Shown: positions 33,578-41,638, counted from the stretch's first letter. The stretch: DNA of 64,000 nt from Candidatus Nomurabacteria bacterium (GCA_031262695.1 JAISHF010000001.1:94953-158952); one strand, 5' to 3'. Numbers and translations are program-made. Notes: generated from the letters alone by a model not told the origin.

Positions 33578-33721
33578 AATCCACAATATATCATAATGGC
33601 CGCTAAGAGCATATTGCTTATACTTAATTATGTGGCAATTTTGCGTGAAAGCTGGGTGCGAATTTGCGTGAAGTTTTGCATGAGAAGTAGGCAAAAAATC
33701 GTAAAATCAAGGCTTTTTTTG

Positions 33722-33799
33722 ATGATTTTTTTATAAAGTTTTTGACCTCTATACCCTCTTGGGGTCAAAATAAACATAACCGTTGACACTTATGCTTAG
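33722..33799 (-). repeat. 78-bp inverted-pair element, copy B
   Basis: Inverted relative to 4259-4336. Contains TTTTGACC/GGTCAAAA arms; the T-A pair replaces C-G of copy A. It ends in GTTGACACTTATGCTTAG, 20 nt before a TAGGCT box. Confidence 0.75.
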
Positions 33800-33818
33800 T
33801 TTTTGTAGGGCGATAGTG

Positions 33819-33824
33819 TAGGCT
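33819..33824 (+). promoter_or_regulatory. -10 box (TAGGCT) of the surface-protein gene
   Basis: TAGGCT lies exactly 6 nt before ATG 33831. The same hexamer occurs at the equivalent place next to copy A (4240-4235, minus strand). Weak as a -10, so an activator binding the upstream dyad is plausible. Confidence 0.4.
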
Positions 33825-33830
33825 GATGGT

Positions 33831-36605
33831 ATGAAAAATTTAATGCAAAAAATGCGGGCGAGTGCGGCTTTTGGAGTTGCTGCTGCGCTAACCGTAAGCG
33901 TAATTGGAGCGAGCAACCCCCAAAATGTTAGTGCAACCGACGGCGATAGTCTGGGCGGGTGTTATGACATTGAGTTTATTTGGGCGCGTGGGTCGGGGTC
34001 GGAGATGGGGGCGGCAGAATACGCGGAGTTCCGACAGCGGATTGAGCAGGCGCTCACGAGCAGTGGTTTTAGTGGGGCGGCAAATTTTTACGAACTCGGT
34101 ACAGCGGAGAATGGCTATCCAGCGCAAAAAGTGTTTGAGCTGACGCCAGAGGGCGTGCAGGTGCTACTGGATGCAAAATTGAGCGAAGGCGAGGAGTATG
34201 CTTATGGCGAGAGTGTAGCAGCGGGCGAGGCAGAATTGCAGGCGTATTTGGAGGAGCGGCTGGCGGTTTGCCCACGGACATATTTTGCGTTGGGCGGCTA
34301 TTCGCAAGGAGCGCAAGTAATTGGGGACGCATTAGTCCAGTTGCCGCAAGAGATAGACACGCAAGTGGTTTATTCGGTGCTGTATGGCGACCCAAAACTG
34401 TATTTGCCAGAGGGCAAGGGCTTGGACCCAGCGGCTTGCCGGGGCAAGGACTTATCGCCATGGCGGGCGCACGTGCCAAATTGCAAGGCAAATGCGGGAA
34501 TTTTAGGAGCACGAGTGCCATATTTGCAGACTTTTCAAGTGAATAAAGTAGCAAGTTATTGCAATTTGCAGGATTTTGTTTGTGGCAATCCAGTAGATTT
34601 AACGGCACTATATGACCACGCGGCGTATATTGAAAATGGGCTATATCTAGACGGAGCGCAGCGGATTGTGGCGGCGATGCGGCAGGTGATGCCGGCATTG
34701 TTTTTGGATGGGTCGGTCAGCGTATCACCAAATACGCTGACGCCGGGGCAAGATGTGGCGATTTTGCTGGATACAACTGGCTCTATGGACCAGCAGCTGC
34801 TTGAATTTGCAACAACAATTAAGGAGATAAAGCGGGTGTCTGAGCAAGTGCTAGCAAATGGTGGGCGAGTGGCACTTTTGGAATATCGTGATGTGGATTC
34901 GGCGTTTAGTGAGAATATGCCGTCGCGGGTGCTATGTGATTTTGCCGATTGCACGACTGAAGGTATGGCAGAGCTGCTAGATGGTCTAGTGGCGGACGGT
35001 GGCGGTAATTATGATGAGTCGATGCTACATGGGGTGCAAAATGCCTTTGAGAACTTGACGTGGCGAAATGGGGCGTCTAAGGCGCTAGTGATTTTTACGG
35101 ATGCTGGCTTTCACGATCCTGACCCGACCACTGGCTGGACGATGACGGATGCGCAACGGGCAGCGCTAGCGCTTGACCCAGTGAATATTTATATTTATAA
35201 AGTGTTTCCTTACAGTGGTGAGCCAGCAAAGTCTCACTACGACCAAATGACACAGCAAAAAATGTTGTCTGTGCGGACGGCGGGTGATGCGACCGATAAC
35301 GGCAACGGCCAAAAAGGTGTAGCGCAGATGCTGGACGAGATGATGGAGCGGCCAATTGCGCGACTGTCAAGTAGTAGTTATGCGGAAAAGAAGGGGCGCT
35401 CAATCACTTTTGACGCAACTGGTTCAACAGGCGTTTCAGCAGAACTAGCTTATGCCGACTGGGATATGGAAGGCGACGGCATCTTTGATATTTTGGGGGC
35501 CGAGCAAGGCTTGGCTAGCCTGCGCTTGGATTATACTTATACTACGGTTGGCAGCGGCTATATGCAGGTGCGAGTGGTGGACCGCAATGGTTTGAGCAAT
35601 ACCGCCTCGGCACAATATACTATAAGTGAGAACGAAAATTGGAGTGATATTTGGGTAAACGCATGGGTGCAAACAGATGCCCTCCTCAACGATTATCTGA
35701 AAATTAATTGGACGGGAGTAAGTAATGCAACAAGATACCGGCTATACATTAATGACGTGCATTATAAAGACTTTGACAAAAATGCGGCGCGCACGATAAG
35801 TATTTATAGCATGGACCTTACGAAAGATATCAAGGTGCAGGTGCGGCCGACGATTTCAGGGACTACAAGAGAAGCGATGTATGTGATTGTACATGCGCCA
35901 AAACCAGTTGTAGAGGAGCCAGTAGTGGAGCCAGAGCCTACTGAGCCAGAGCCAAGTGAGCCAGTGGAGCCTACTGAGCCAGAGCCAAGTGAGCCTGTGG
36001 AGCCTACTGAGCCAAGTGAACCATTTGAGCCTACTGAGCCAGTGGAGCCTGTGGAGTCAGAGCCAAGTGAGCCAGATCCGACGCCAGTGACGCCTGAACC
36101 AATTGAACCAAGCATGCCCGTGGAGCCTGAATTGCCGAGCGGGCCCGTGGAGCCAAGTGAGCCTGTGGAGCCCGAACCAGAAACTAACGAGCCGGAACCG
36201 ACACCAGAGGTGTCAGAGCCGAGTGTGCCGGCGGAGCCAGAAACGGAACATACTGAACCTGCAACGCCTATCGTAACAGAGGTAGTAAGCGAGCCTGATG
36301 CGGAACATACTGAGACACCTGGGCCGGCCGTCACGACACAATCGGCAAGCGCCAAAGCTTATGGGTTAGACGAGCAGCTACAAAATAGCACCGAAACTCA
36401 ACAAGAAACAAGTGATGGCTCAGATGAGACAGATAAGTTTTCGGATATTGAGGTGCCAGATGCAGTTCTCACGGCAGAGAAGCAATCGTCAGGGCTGCGG
36501 TATATTTGGGCGATTGTGGGGGCATGGGCAGTGCTGTTGCTTGGGGCGCTTTGGTGGATAGTGCTGGGGAAAAGGCGAAAAAACAAAGAGGGAAATAAGC
36601 GTTAA
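33831..36605 (+). CDS. surface protein: cutinase-like + VWA + Pro/Glu repeats + C-terminal anchor
   Basis: 924 aa. Signal peptide 1-36. Residues about 45-285 look like a cutinase / PE-PPE serine hydrolase: FIWARGSGSEMG, the nucleophile elbow GGYSQGAQV (about 160) and LYDHAAYIENG (candidate Asp/His). A VWA domain follows (DTTGSMD MIDAS near 315, then FTDAG), a PKD-like and an FN3-like module (about 515-690), 130 residues of imperfect E-P-x-E-P repeats, and a membrane helix (about 887-907) with a KRRKNKEG tail and no LPxTG. It is probably displayed on the surface and may act on host lipids or wall mycolates; that is inference. Upstream is the 78-bp element. Confidence 0.8.
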   Translation: MKNLMQKMRASAAFGVAAALTVSVIGASNPQNVSATDGDSLGGCYDIEFIWARGSGSEMGAAEYAEFRQRIEQALTSSGFSGAANFYELGTAENGYPAQKVFELTPEGVQVLLDAKLSEGEEYAYGESVAAGEAELQAYLEERLAVCPRTYFALGGYSQGAQVIGDALVQLPQEIDTQVVYSVLYGDPKLYLPEGKGLDPAACRGKDLSPWRAHVPNCKANAGILGARVPYLQTFQVNKVASYCNLQDFVCGNPVDLTALYDHAAYIENGLYLDGAQRIVAAMRQVMPALFLDGSVSVSPNTLTPGQDVAILLDTTGSMDQQLLEFATTIKEIKRVSEQVLANGGRVALLEYRDVDSAFSENMPSRVLCDFADCTTEGMAELLDGLVADGGGNYDESMLHGVQNAFENLTWRNGASKALVIFTDAGFHDPDPTTGWTMTDAQRAALALDPVNIYIYKVFPYSGEPAKSHYDQMTQQKMLSVRTAGDATDNGNGQKGVAQMLDEMMERPIARLSSSSYAEKKGRSITFDATGSTGVSAELAYADWDMEGDGIFDILGAEQGLASLRLDYTYTTVGSGYMQVRVVDRNGLSNTASAQYTISENENWSDIWVNAWVQTDALLNDYLKINWTGVSNATRYRLYINDVHYKDFDKNAARTISIYSMDLTKDIKVQVRPTISGTTREAMYVIVHAPKPVVEEPVVEPEPTEPEPSEPVEPTEPEPSEPVEPTEPSEPFEPTEPVEPVESEPSEPDPTPVTPEPIEPSMPVEPELPSGPVEPSEPVEPEPETNEPEPTPEVSEPSVPAEPETEHTEPATPIVTEVVSEPDAEHTETPGPAVTTQSASAKAYGLDEQLQNSTETQQETSDGSDETDKFSDIEVPDAVLTAEKQSSGLRYIWAIVGAWAVLLLGALWWIVLGKRRKNKEGNKR
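35920..36245 (+). repeat. imperfect tandem repeats encoding E-P-x-E-P
   Basis: GAGCCTACTGAGCCAGAGCC-type and GAGCCAAGTGAGCC-type units repeat over about 320 nt. They encode a stalk-like Pro/Glu-rich segment whose length could vary by recombination. Confidence 0.8.
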
Positions 36606-36690
36606 ATAGTTATGGCGGTTTGCGATGCGCATATATATTAACTTGTAATGTGCCACCAGATAGGGTAAAATAAAGAAAAGAGGAGGTAGT

Positions 36691-38037
36691 ATGGACAAGG
36701 AGATTGCTGGGCTAATCGCTGATGAGCAAGAACGCCAACGCCATGGGTTTGAGTTGATTCCGAGTGAGAATTATGTGTCGCAAGGTGTCTTGGAGGCAAT
36801 GGGGAGCGTATTCACCAATAAATATTCTGAGGGCTACCCGTCGTTTGAGGGTTTGACTGAGTGGGATGACGAGAGAATTGCAGATGAGATTTTGCCAGAT
36901 CGGCGCTATTATGGCGGTCAAGAGAATACGGACCGCGTGGAGCGGCTGGCGATTGCACGGGCGTGCCGTTTGTTTAAGGCGGACCACGCTAATGTGCAGC
37001 CGCACTCAGGGGCGCAAGCGAATAACGCCGTATACAATGCGTGGCTAGAACCAGGCGATACGGTGCTGGGGATGAGTTTGGCGCACGGTGGACATTTGAC
37101 GCACGGGTCGCCAGTGACGCAATCGGCACGAATTTATAACTTTATAAATTATGGCATCAAAGATGTGGCGACGGGCGAGATTGACTATGACGAACTAGAA
37201 AAAATGGCCTTGGAACATAAGCCAAAGATTATTTTGGTGGGTTATTCGGCGTATCCGCGTGAATTTGATTATGCGCGAGTGGCAGAGATTGGCAAGAAAG
37301 TTGGTGCGCTCCTGATGGCCGATATGGCACATGTGGCGGGGTTAATTGTCGGTGGCGTGCATAAAAATCCGTTTGATTATGGATTTCATGTGGTTACGAC
37401 GACGACGCATAAAACTTTGCGTGGGCCACGTGGCGGCTTGATTTTGAGCCGTGGGGTCGTAGGCAACCCGCTGAAAAAGCCCGAAAAAACTCTGGAAAAC
37501 ATCCCGACTTTGATTGACCGTTCGGTGTTCCCTGGCACGCAAGGTGGGCCGCTAATGCATATCATTGCAGCGAAGGCGGTGGCGTTTGGTGAAGCTTTGA
37601 AACCTGACTTTCAAAAGTATGCGGCGCAAATTGTGAAAAATGCGGCAGTGCTGGCGGATGAAATGCAGAAATTAGGCTTTAAGTTAGTGACGGGCGGCAC
37701 AAGTAATCACCTGATTTTGGCTGATGTGCAAAGTAGTTTTGGGATTGACGGCAAAGTGGCCGAAAATGCGATTGACAAAATTGGCTTGTCGCTGAATAAA
37801 AATGCAATTCCGAACGACCCGTTGCCGCCATTTACGCCAAGTGGGATTCGGCTTGGCACGCCCGCAATGACGACACGCGGCCTAACCGAAAAAGAGATGC
37901 CACAAATTGCAAAATGGCTAAAAGCGGCAATTGATTTCCGCGACGACGAAGCAAAATTGGCGGAATTGAAGAAAGAAGTTGAGAAAATGGCGCTAAAATA
38001 TCCGCTACCAAGCGACCCGAAGAAAGCGGAGAAGTAG
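36691..38037 (+). CDS. glyA: serine hydroxymethyltransferase
   Basis: 448 aa, usual GlyA size. Landmarks: LIPSENYVS, FTNKYSEGYP, the PLP lysine in TTTTHKTLRGPRGG (about 235) and SGIRLGTPAMTTRG near the end. It interconverts serine and glycine, loading tetrahydrofolate with a one-carbon unit. It is one of few biosynthetic genes kept by reduced CPR genomes. A strong AGGAGGT site lies 4 nt before the ATG. rmuC follows 6 nt after the stop. Confidence 0.96.
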   Translation: MDKEIAGLIADEQERQRHGFELIPSENYVSQGVLEAMGSVFTNKYSEGYPSFEGLTEWDDERIADEILPDRRYYGGQENTDRVERLAIARACRLFKADHANVQPHSGAQANNAVYNAWLEPGDTVLGMSLAHGGHLTHGSPVTQSARIYNFINYGIKDVATGEIDYDELEKMALEHKPKIILVGYSAYPREFDYARVAEIGKKVGALLMADMAHVAGLIVGGVHKNPFDYGFHVVTTTTHKTLRGPRGGLILSRGVVGNPLKKPEKTLENIPTLIDRSVFPGTQGGPLMHIIAAKAVAFGEALKPDFQKYAAQIVKNAAVLADEMQKLGFKLVTGGTSNHLILADVQSSFGIDGKVAENAIDKIGLSLNKNAIPNDPLPPFTPSGIRLGTPAMTTRGLTEKEMPQIAKWLKAAIDFRDDEAKLAELKKEVEKMALKYPLPSDPKKAEK

Positions 38038-38043
38038 CGCGCT

Positions 38044-39138
38044 ATGGAAATTGCGTTATTGATATTGCTCGTCATAAATCTAGTGCTAGTGTTTGTGGTA
38101 TTTACAAACCAAGACAAGGTGCGGAAGGAAACGGCGGAGAACTTGGAGAAAATGCGCGACGGCACGCAAAGACAACTAGACGAGATGCGTAGTGGCACGC
38201 TAAAACAACTGAGCGACCTACAAGAGGGCAACCGCAATCAACTGGACAAGATGCGTGAAACGGTGGACGAAAAATTGCAAGCATCGGTGGAAAAACGATT
38301 TAACGAAAGTTTTAAGGCGATTTCGGGGCAATTGGAGCAGGTGCATAAAGGCTTAGGCGAGATGCAGACGCTGGCGGTGGGGGTCGGCAACTTGAAAAAG
38401 GTGATGGAGGGAGTAAAAACGCGGGGGATTTATGGCGAGGTGCAGCTCGGGGCAATTTTGAAAGATATTTTGACGGCCGAGCAGTATGAGGAGAATATTG
38501 CGACCGTGCCGGGCTCGCGCGACCCTGTGGAGTTTGCAGTAAAAATGCCAGGGCGGGCCGACGACGCCGTGGTGTGGCTGCCGATTGACTCTAAGTTCCC
38601 GATTGAAAATTATTCGCGACTGATTTCGGCGTATGAGGCGGGCGAGAAAGATTTGATTGCGACGGTGCAGAAGGCTTTGGCGACGGATGTCAAGACGCAG
38701 GCGAAAAAGATTAGCGAGAAGTATGTGTCGGCGCCACATACGACGGATTTTGGGATTATGTTTGTGCCGACCGAGTCGCTCTATGCCGAGATTTTGCGGA
38801 TTCCGGGACTATTTGATGAAATTCGCCAAAAGTATAAGGTGACGGTGGTGAGCCCGTCCACTTTAACGGCGCTCTTGAATAGTTTACTACTTGGGTTTAG
38901 GACGCTGGCGATTGAGCAACGGAGTAGTGAAGTTTGGGAGTTGCTTGGGGCAGTCAAAACGCAATTCGGCAAGTTTGGCGATTTGCTAGCGGCAACCAAA
39001 CGAAAACTAGAAGAAACGGCGAATAAAATCGGTGATGCCGAAACTACCTCGCGCACGATTGAACGAAAACTCCGCTCGGTAGAAACTCTCCCCACCGCCG
39101 AATCCAAGAAGCTGATTGGCGAGATTGCGGAAGAGTAG
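38044..39138 (+). CDS. rmuC: DNA recombination protein RmuC
   Basis: 364 aa. N-terminal membrane helix (3-21), a long coiled coil with repeats of DGTQRQLDEMRSGT type (about 30-115), then the RmuC nuclease-like domain: GIYGEVQLGAIL, WLPIDSKFPIENYSRLI (about 180-196, with the D/K of a PD-(D/E)xK fold) and FVPTESLYAEIL. RmuC limits inversions at short inverted repeats in E. coli, which is relevant in a genome with many palindromes. Probably co-transcribed with glyA. Confidence 0.9.
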   Translation: MEIALLILLVINLVLVFVVFTNQDKVRKETAENLEKMRDGTQRQLDEMRSGTLKQLSDLQEGNRNQLDKMRETVDEKLQASVEKRFNESFKAISGQLEQVHKGLGEMQTLAVGVGNLKKVMEGVKTRGIYGEVQLGAILKDILTAEQYEENIATVPGSRDPVEFAVKMPGRADDAVVWLPIDSKFPIENYSRLISAYEAGEKDLIATVQKALATDVKTQAKKISEKYVSAPHTTDFGIMFVPTESLYAEILRIPGLFDEIRQKYKVTVVSPSTLTALLNSLLLGFRTLAIEQRSSEVWELLGAVKTQFGKFGDLLAATKRKLEETANKIGDAETTSRTIERKLRSVETLPTAESKKLIGEIAEE

Positions 39139-39147
39139 GGCGCAAGA

Positions 39148-39546
39148 ATGGCTAGTGTGAGCAAATACAACCTAATCATACCCGTAGGGATGAAGCCAAA
39201 ACCCACTCAGATAGAAGAAAGGGTAGCAGAGCTCGTCGCTGAATATTTCAGAAGTGATGTCAGATTTATAGAACGAGCATCATCAACTACCCCAGACATA
39301 CAGATACTAAAAACGGGGCAGCGGTGGGAGATAAAGAATATTAGGGGAAACTCAAAAAACACTATCCAAACTAATCTTCGTCGAGCCGATAACCAGTCCG
39401 AGAACGTCGTGATCTGTCTGTCAGAAACAGAAATGCGTTCAGAGCAAGCCGAGAGCCGTATCCGGTTTCACCTTAAATCTAGCCACGTTCGCATCAAGAG
39501 AATTATTCTAATCACAAAATCCGAAAAAATCATTGAAATCAAGTAG
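39148..39546 (+). CDS. CdiA-CT-like PD-(D/E)xK nuclease domain protein
   Basis: 132 aa. TTPDIQILKTGQRWEIKNIR gives the PD...ExK catalytic pattern. The C-terminal VRIKRIILITKSEKIIEIK strand pair is typical of the CdiA C-terminal tRNase-type fold (PF18451-like). No signal peptide and no recognisable immunity gene. It begins 9 nt after rmuC. It could be an orphan toxin module, a type IV secretion effector, or a domesticated nuclease. A degraded relative lies at 33392-33577. Terminator at 39572. Confidence 0.6.
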   Translation: MASVSKYNLIIPVGMKPKPTQIEERVAELVAEYFRSDVRFIERASSTTPDIQILKTGQRWEIKNIRGNSKNTIQTNLRRADNQSENVVICLSETEMRSEQAESRIRFHLKSSHVRIKRIILITKSEKIIEIK

Positions 39547-39571
39547 TGTTTGTGATAAAATAAAAACACAG

Positions 39572-39615
39572 AGATGCATGCGGCACTGTATTGAGCCAAT
39601 AGGGCATCTTTTTGT
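39572..39615 (+). terminator. probable Rho-independent terminator
   Basis: AGATGC (39572-39577) and GCATCT (39604-39609) close a longer imperfect hairpin, followed by TTTTTG. Confidence 0.5.
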
Positions 39616-39689
39616 TTGGCACTCTAACTCTTAACTGACTATCCATTTACTTTCTTCATAATACGAGACATACGACGCTATATTTCTGG

Positions 39690-40055
39690 CTAACCCTCGT
39701 TAGGCTCTTCTGATGCACAAAGCAGCACAATGCCGGAGATGAAGTCTAAAAAGATTAGCGTGCAAACTCCGAATGCTATAGTATTTTTCCGCTCCCCTTT
39801 ACGAATTTTATCCATCATGAACATCATGGGTATTCGCCATGCTAACGATACACATACAAGAAAAGCTAGGAGCACTGACTCAATGGCGCCCTCAGCACCA
39901 TCTGCCATTACTGCCACCATAATATAAAACAGCCATAGTACACCACTTGCGATAAGACATATGAGCGCCCACATAAAGGCAAACTGGGCGTCGCGCCTTT
40001 TCCTAGCCGAGCTAACACCCGACCGTGCAGCTTGCGCCTTGGCAGCCTCAATCAT
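39690..40055 (-). CDS. small membrane protein, three helices, unknown
   Basis: 121 aa. A basic amphipathic start is followed by hydrophobic segments at about 27-50, 60-80 and 95-113. No family recognised. Its ATG overlaps the stop of the 89-aa gene by 4 nt, placing it last in the TM2 operon whose promoter has a slippery G9 spacer. Confidence 0.55.
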   Translation of the reverse strand: MIEAAKAQAARSGVSSARKRRDAQFAFMWALICLIASGVLWLFYIMVAVMADGAEGAIESVLLAFLVCVSLAWRIPMMFMMDKIRKGERKNTIAFGVCTLIFLDFISGIVLLCASEEPNEG

Positions 40056-40321
40056 AGAGCCTTCTTTGGGCTTGCGTCGTCATCACGCGCTTTTAATATA
40101 ACTAACGGTATAGCGACACCAATAATACCGACCGCCAAGATACTGATGATACGTCTGAGTATTCCTCCACCTAGGAAATTATCTAGATAACTCATAATCC
40201 TCAGTGCGACTTCTACTAAGTCTGTATTAAAAGCGGCTGTCGCCACTAGATTTGCTAAAATAAGGCCGCCAACCCCAGCCCAAGCTAGCAAGGCACAGTT
40301 TATTGCTTCATCTTTTTTCAT
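40052..40321 (-). CDS. small membrane protein, two helices, unknown
   Basis: 89 aa. Hydrophobic segments at about 9-30 and 58-78 with a short acidic/basic tail. Middle gene of the TM2 operon: a Shine-Dalgarno (AAAGGAGAAAG) lies in the 24-nt gap after the TM2 gene. No known family. Confidence 0.55.
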   Translation of the reverse strand: MKKDEAINCALLAWAGVGGLILANLVATAAFNTDLVEVALRIMSYLDNFLGGGILRRIISILAVGIIGVAIPLVILKARDDDASPKKAL

Positions 40322-40345
40322 ATACTTCTTTCTCCTTTAATTTAT

Positions 40346-40675
40346 TTATTGAACGTCCACTTGTTTGCCGTTAAGGAACCAAATATTGTATTCCGCATCC
40401 ATTTTACCCAAGTATGTAATTGCCATAATAACATCTACGAGCCAGCCGATGCCAAAAAGACCAGCCGTAAATAGATATAGAATGCCCATACCAATGCTGC
40501 CGCTCAGGAACCGATGCACGCCGAGCCAACCGAGGAAAAATGCTAATAGCAAATACACGATGGCGTTAACCTTATGCGGCTTAACTGTTACGCCACCAGT
40601 TACATTAACCGTTATGTTATTATGGTTATTGTTATTATTATGCACCCCCGAGGCGCTAGCTTGCTCTTCGCTCAT
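40346..40675 (-). CDS. TM2-domain membrane protein
   Basis: 109 aa. The first 30 residues are Asn/Val/Thr-rich and soluble. Residues 38-95 form a TM2 domain: LLAFFLGWLGVHRFL, then GMGILYLFTAGLFGIGWLVD. TM2 proteins are small bitopic-hairpin membrane proteins of unclear function. AAAGGAG sits 4 nt before the ATG. The promoter (40755-40729) has nine G between -35 and -10, and the mRNA would start with a ten-pair hairpin. Confidence 0.8.
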   Translation of the reverse strand: MSEEQASASGVHNNNNNHNNITVNVTGGVTVKPHKVNAIVYLLLAFFLGWLGVHRFLSGSIGMGILYLFTAGLFGIGWLVDVIMAITYLGKMDAEYNIWFLNGKQVDVQ

Positions 40676-40695
40676 TTTCTCCTTTCGCTTGATTG

Positions 40696-40724
40696 GCAGA
40701 ATGCTGTATTTGATAGCATTCTGC
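40696..40724. promoter_or_regulatory. hairpin at the 5' end of the TM2 operon mRNA
   Basis: GCAGAATGCT / AGCATTCTGC, ten perfect pairs. From the -10 box at 40734-40729 the transcript should begin almost at the hairpin's first base, so it may protect the 5' end or act as an operator. On the plus strand it is followed by TTTTAAT. Confidence 0.55.
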
Positions 40725-40728
40725 TTTT

Positions 40729-40755
40729 AATATACCCCCCCCCGCACCTTGTCAA
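40729..40755 (-). promoter_or_regulatory. TM2 operon promoter with G9 tract in the spacer (phase-variable candidate)
   Basis: TTGACA (40755-40750), 15-nt spacer AGGTGC plus nine G, then TATATT (40734-40729). A tract change of plus two would give the optimal 17-nt spacer. Confidence 0.6.
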
Positions 40756-40775
40756 GGGTTTTGGGTGGGAAAGTT

Positions 40776-40804
40776 TTGGAAGCGGGGTTGCAAAATGTTA
40801 TAAT
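40776..40804 (+). promoter_or_regulatory. ndk promoter
   Basis: TTGGAA (40776-40781), 17-nt spacer, TATAAT (40799-40804); about 10 nt leader with AAGGAG before ATG 40821. Confidence 0.6.
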
Positions 40805-40820
40805 GGAGGAAAGGAGAGTT

Positions 40821-41321
40821 ATGGAATTGGAGCGGACGTTGATTGTGATGAAGCCGGATGCGGTGCAGCGGGGGATTGTGGGGGAGATTTTGCAGCGGTT
40901 TGAGCGGGTTGGGCTGAAGATTGTTGGGAGTAAGATGGTGAGCCCGACTTATGAGCATTTATTTACACATTATGAGACGATTGGCAAGATGATTACACGG
41001 CGCGGGCAAGAGGTTTTTGATGATTATATGAAATATATTACCTCTGGACCGGTGATTGCGTTTGTCTTGGAGGGCGTGGAGGCGGTAGCGGTGGTGCGAA
41101 AAATCGTCGGCGCGACCGAGCCAAAGGCTGCGGATATGGGAACGGTACGAGGTGATTATGCGCATGTCAGTTTTGGTTATGCGAGTTCTAAACATAAGGC
41201 GACGCCAAATTTGATTCACGCAAGTGGCGACGCCAAAGAGGCGACCGAGGAGATTGCTCATTGGTTTCGCCCAGAAGAACTTGTTTCTTATGACACAGTA
41301 CTAGAAGCATTTGAACGATAG
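40821..41321 (+). CDS. ndk: nucleoside diphosphate kinase
   Basis: 166 aa from ATG 40821, chosen for the AAGGAG site 5 nt upstream and the conserved start ERTLIVMKPDAVQRG. The active-site His is in NLIHASGD (family NxxHGSD). Residues between about 60 and 90 are longer than in the 140-aa bacterial form, as in some archaeal and CPR Ndks. It equilibrates nucleoside triphosphates using ATP, important in an organism dependent on imported nucleotides. It ends at a hairpin terminator. Confidence 0.92.
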   Translation: MELERTLIVMKPDAVQRGIVGEILQRFERVGLKIVGSKMVSPTYEHLFTHYETIGKMITRRGQEVFDDYMKYITSGPVIAFVLEGVEAVAVVRKIVGATEPKAADMGTVRGDYAHVSFGYASSKHKATPNLIHASGDAKEATEEIAHWFRPEELVSYDTVLEAFER

Positions 41322-41327
41322 AGCGCG

Positions 41328-41358
41328 AAAGTTTTAAAAGTCGGGTTTCAAAACTTTT
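41328..41358 (+). terminator. terminator after ndk
   Basis: AAAGTTTTAAA / TTTCAAAACTTT hairpin with one mismatch. The sequence resembles the terminator at 24374. Confidence 0.55.
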
Positions 41359-41456
41359 AGGGTACGAGGCTATCGGGGACGAATTTGGCGGCAGAAATAG
41401 GCTAAACCTTGCAAAATTGGGCAAAATACTATATATTATATATGTACAGATAATTT

Positions 41457-41531
41457 GCGGGTATAGTATAGCGGTTATTATATGAGTTTTCCAAACTCGA
41501 GATGATGGTTCGATTCCGTCTACCCGCACCA
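41457..41531 (+). tRNA. tRNA-Gly (TCC)
   Basis: 75 nt with CCA encoded. Acceptor GCGGGTA/TACCCGC; anticodon stem TGAGT/ACTCG; loop TTTCCAA with anticodon TCC (41490-41492); T arm GATGG/CCGTC. The D arm (GTATAGCGGTTATTAT) is A/T-rich but foldable. AT-rich promoter elements (TATATT) lie 20-25 nt upstream. Confidence 0.93.
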
Positions 41532-41539
41532 ATCACATC

Positions 41540-41564
41540 GAACTTTTCTTAGCAAGAAAAGTTC
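41540..41564 (+). terminator. hairpin after tRNA-Gly
   Basis: GAACTTTTCTT-AGC-AAGAAAAGTTC, eleven perfect pairs. No T-run follows; a tRNA 3'-processing or bidirectional terminator hairpin. Confidence 0.6.
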
Positions 41565-41582
41565 AGCAAAAGAATCAGTTAA

Positions 41583-41617
41583 AAATTTTAGCCCAAAATG
41601 AATTTGGTCTAAAATTT
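41583..41617 (+). promoter_or_regulatory. hairpin in the 5' region of rny
   Basis: AAATTTTAG-CCAAA pairs with TTTGG-CTAAAATTT with small bulges, ending about 20 nt before the rny start and just upstream of its AAGGAAG site. Possible RNase Y autoregulatory target. Confidence 0.4.
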
Positions 41618-41638
41618 ATATAGTAGATAAAGGAAGAT

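Noticed and set aside
33783..33824. TTGACA at 33783 as -35 box of the surface-protein gene
   Set aside because: It is 30 nt from the TAGGCT box, too far for a normal -35/-10 pair, and no good -10 lies 16-18 nt after it.
35804..36355. Gly/Ser-rich reading frame on the minus strand across the E-P repeats
   Set aside because: An antisense artefact of the repeat; the plus-strand protein has signal peptide, domains and anchor.
39148..39546. Restriction enzyme partner of a lost methylase
   Set aside because: It has a PD-(D/E)xK pattern but is too small, has no adjacent methylase, and its C-terminal strands fit CdiA-CT-type domains better.
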